Positions 15,614-15,635 of a stretch of DNA of 15,635 nucleotides are shown one piece after another. Source of the DNA: Microcystis sp. T1-4 (GTDB lineage Bacteria > Cyanobacteriota > Cyanobacteriia > Cyanobacteriales > Microcystaceae). The stretch is taken from contig NZ_CAIP01000003.1 of the NCBI RefSeq assembly GCF_000297435.1, positions 1-15,635 on the forward strand. The letters are read 5' to 3'. The translations under genes were made by a program, and so were the position numbers. The notes under the pieces were generated by a model. It had not been told where the DNA came from. It did not search any database and was given only the letters and a program-made list of their open reading frames with translations. Positions within the stretch are counted from its first letter, which is position 1; each line of letters begins with the position of its first letter.

Positions 15614-15635
15614 ATGATTGATTCCTCCCGTCCCA
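15614..15635 (+). CDS. Possible start of the next gene (cut by window edge)
   Basis: ATG 15614 opens a frame reading M-I-D-S-S-R-P up to the last base. It lies 41 bases after the GrpE-like stop, on the same strand, with no visible ribosome site (the preceding bases are CATTCACTTATTTTCTT). No family can be read from seven residues. An Hsp70/DnaK is guessed only from context: an operon with a J-like protein and GrpE but no Hsp70 in view. Confidence 0.25.

Overview
The window looks like a low-GC unicellular or colonial cyanobacterium. Supporting signs are AT-rich codon use, a C-terminal ARC6/Ftn2 IMS-like domain on the gene at 11946-14822, an N-terminal module at 1850-3352 of a type I know from cyanobacterial STAND ATPases, a CCCTT-GAT-AAGGG repeat end at the left edge, and a decayed antitoxin/PIN pair of cyanobacterial style. 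No database was searched, so all family names come from reading motifs.

Layout. 1-534: no intact gene. It holds a repeat end, a broken antitoxin fragment (96-239) fused by deletion to the last third of a PIN-domain toxin (229-384), and a perfect 15-bp hairpin terminator (482-514). 535-3352, minus strand: a two-gene operon, an NB-ARC-type STAND ATPase (1850-3352) and a TPR protein (535-1857) whose reading frames overlap by 8 bases. Together they resemble a STAND sensor split into two chains. 3353-3652: intergenic, with what looks like a decayed copy of the start of the STAND gene. 3653-4738, plus strand: a GNAT-fold, N-acyl amino acid synthase-like protein. 4739-5115: intergenic, rich in inverted repeats.

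5116-15572, plus strand: the main system, five tightly packed genes. In order they are (1) a 1021-residue protein with two degenerate J-like domains, two zinc ribbons and about five Fn3-like beta domains; (2) a soluble GTPase with two zinc ribbons; (3) an 850-residue GAP1-type protein (GTPase-associated protein 1, N2 type); (4) a membrane-embedded paralogous GTPase with zinc ribbon(s), a trailing transmembrane helix and an extracytoplasmic C-terminus ending in an ARC6-IMS-like domain; (5) a GrpE-type Hsp70 nucleotide-exchange factor. A possible sixth gene starts at 15614 and leaves the window. The chaperone context makes an Hsp70 the obvious guess.

Working model (inference). Paired TRAFAC-type GTPases plus GAP1 match the 'double GTPase/GAP1' sets that I recall being predicted from comparative genomics as NTP-dependent biological conflict (immunity-like) systems. 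Here the set carries a dedicated Hsp70 cochaperone module (J-like protein and GrpE) and a GTPase that spans the membrane. The J-like/zinc-ribbon/Fn3 protein could recognise a target and deliver it to Hsp70, the two GTPases could act as a heteromeric switch with GAP1 as scaffold or regulator, and the membrane GTPase could link cytosolic GTP state to an envelope or cell-division event. The STAND/TPR pair and toxin remnants next door suit a defence-rich accessory region.
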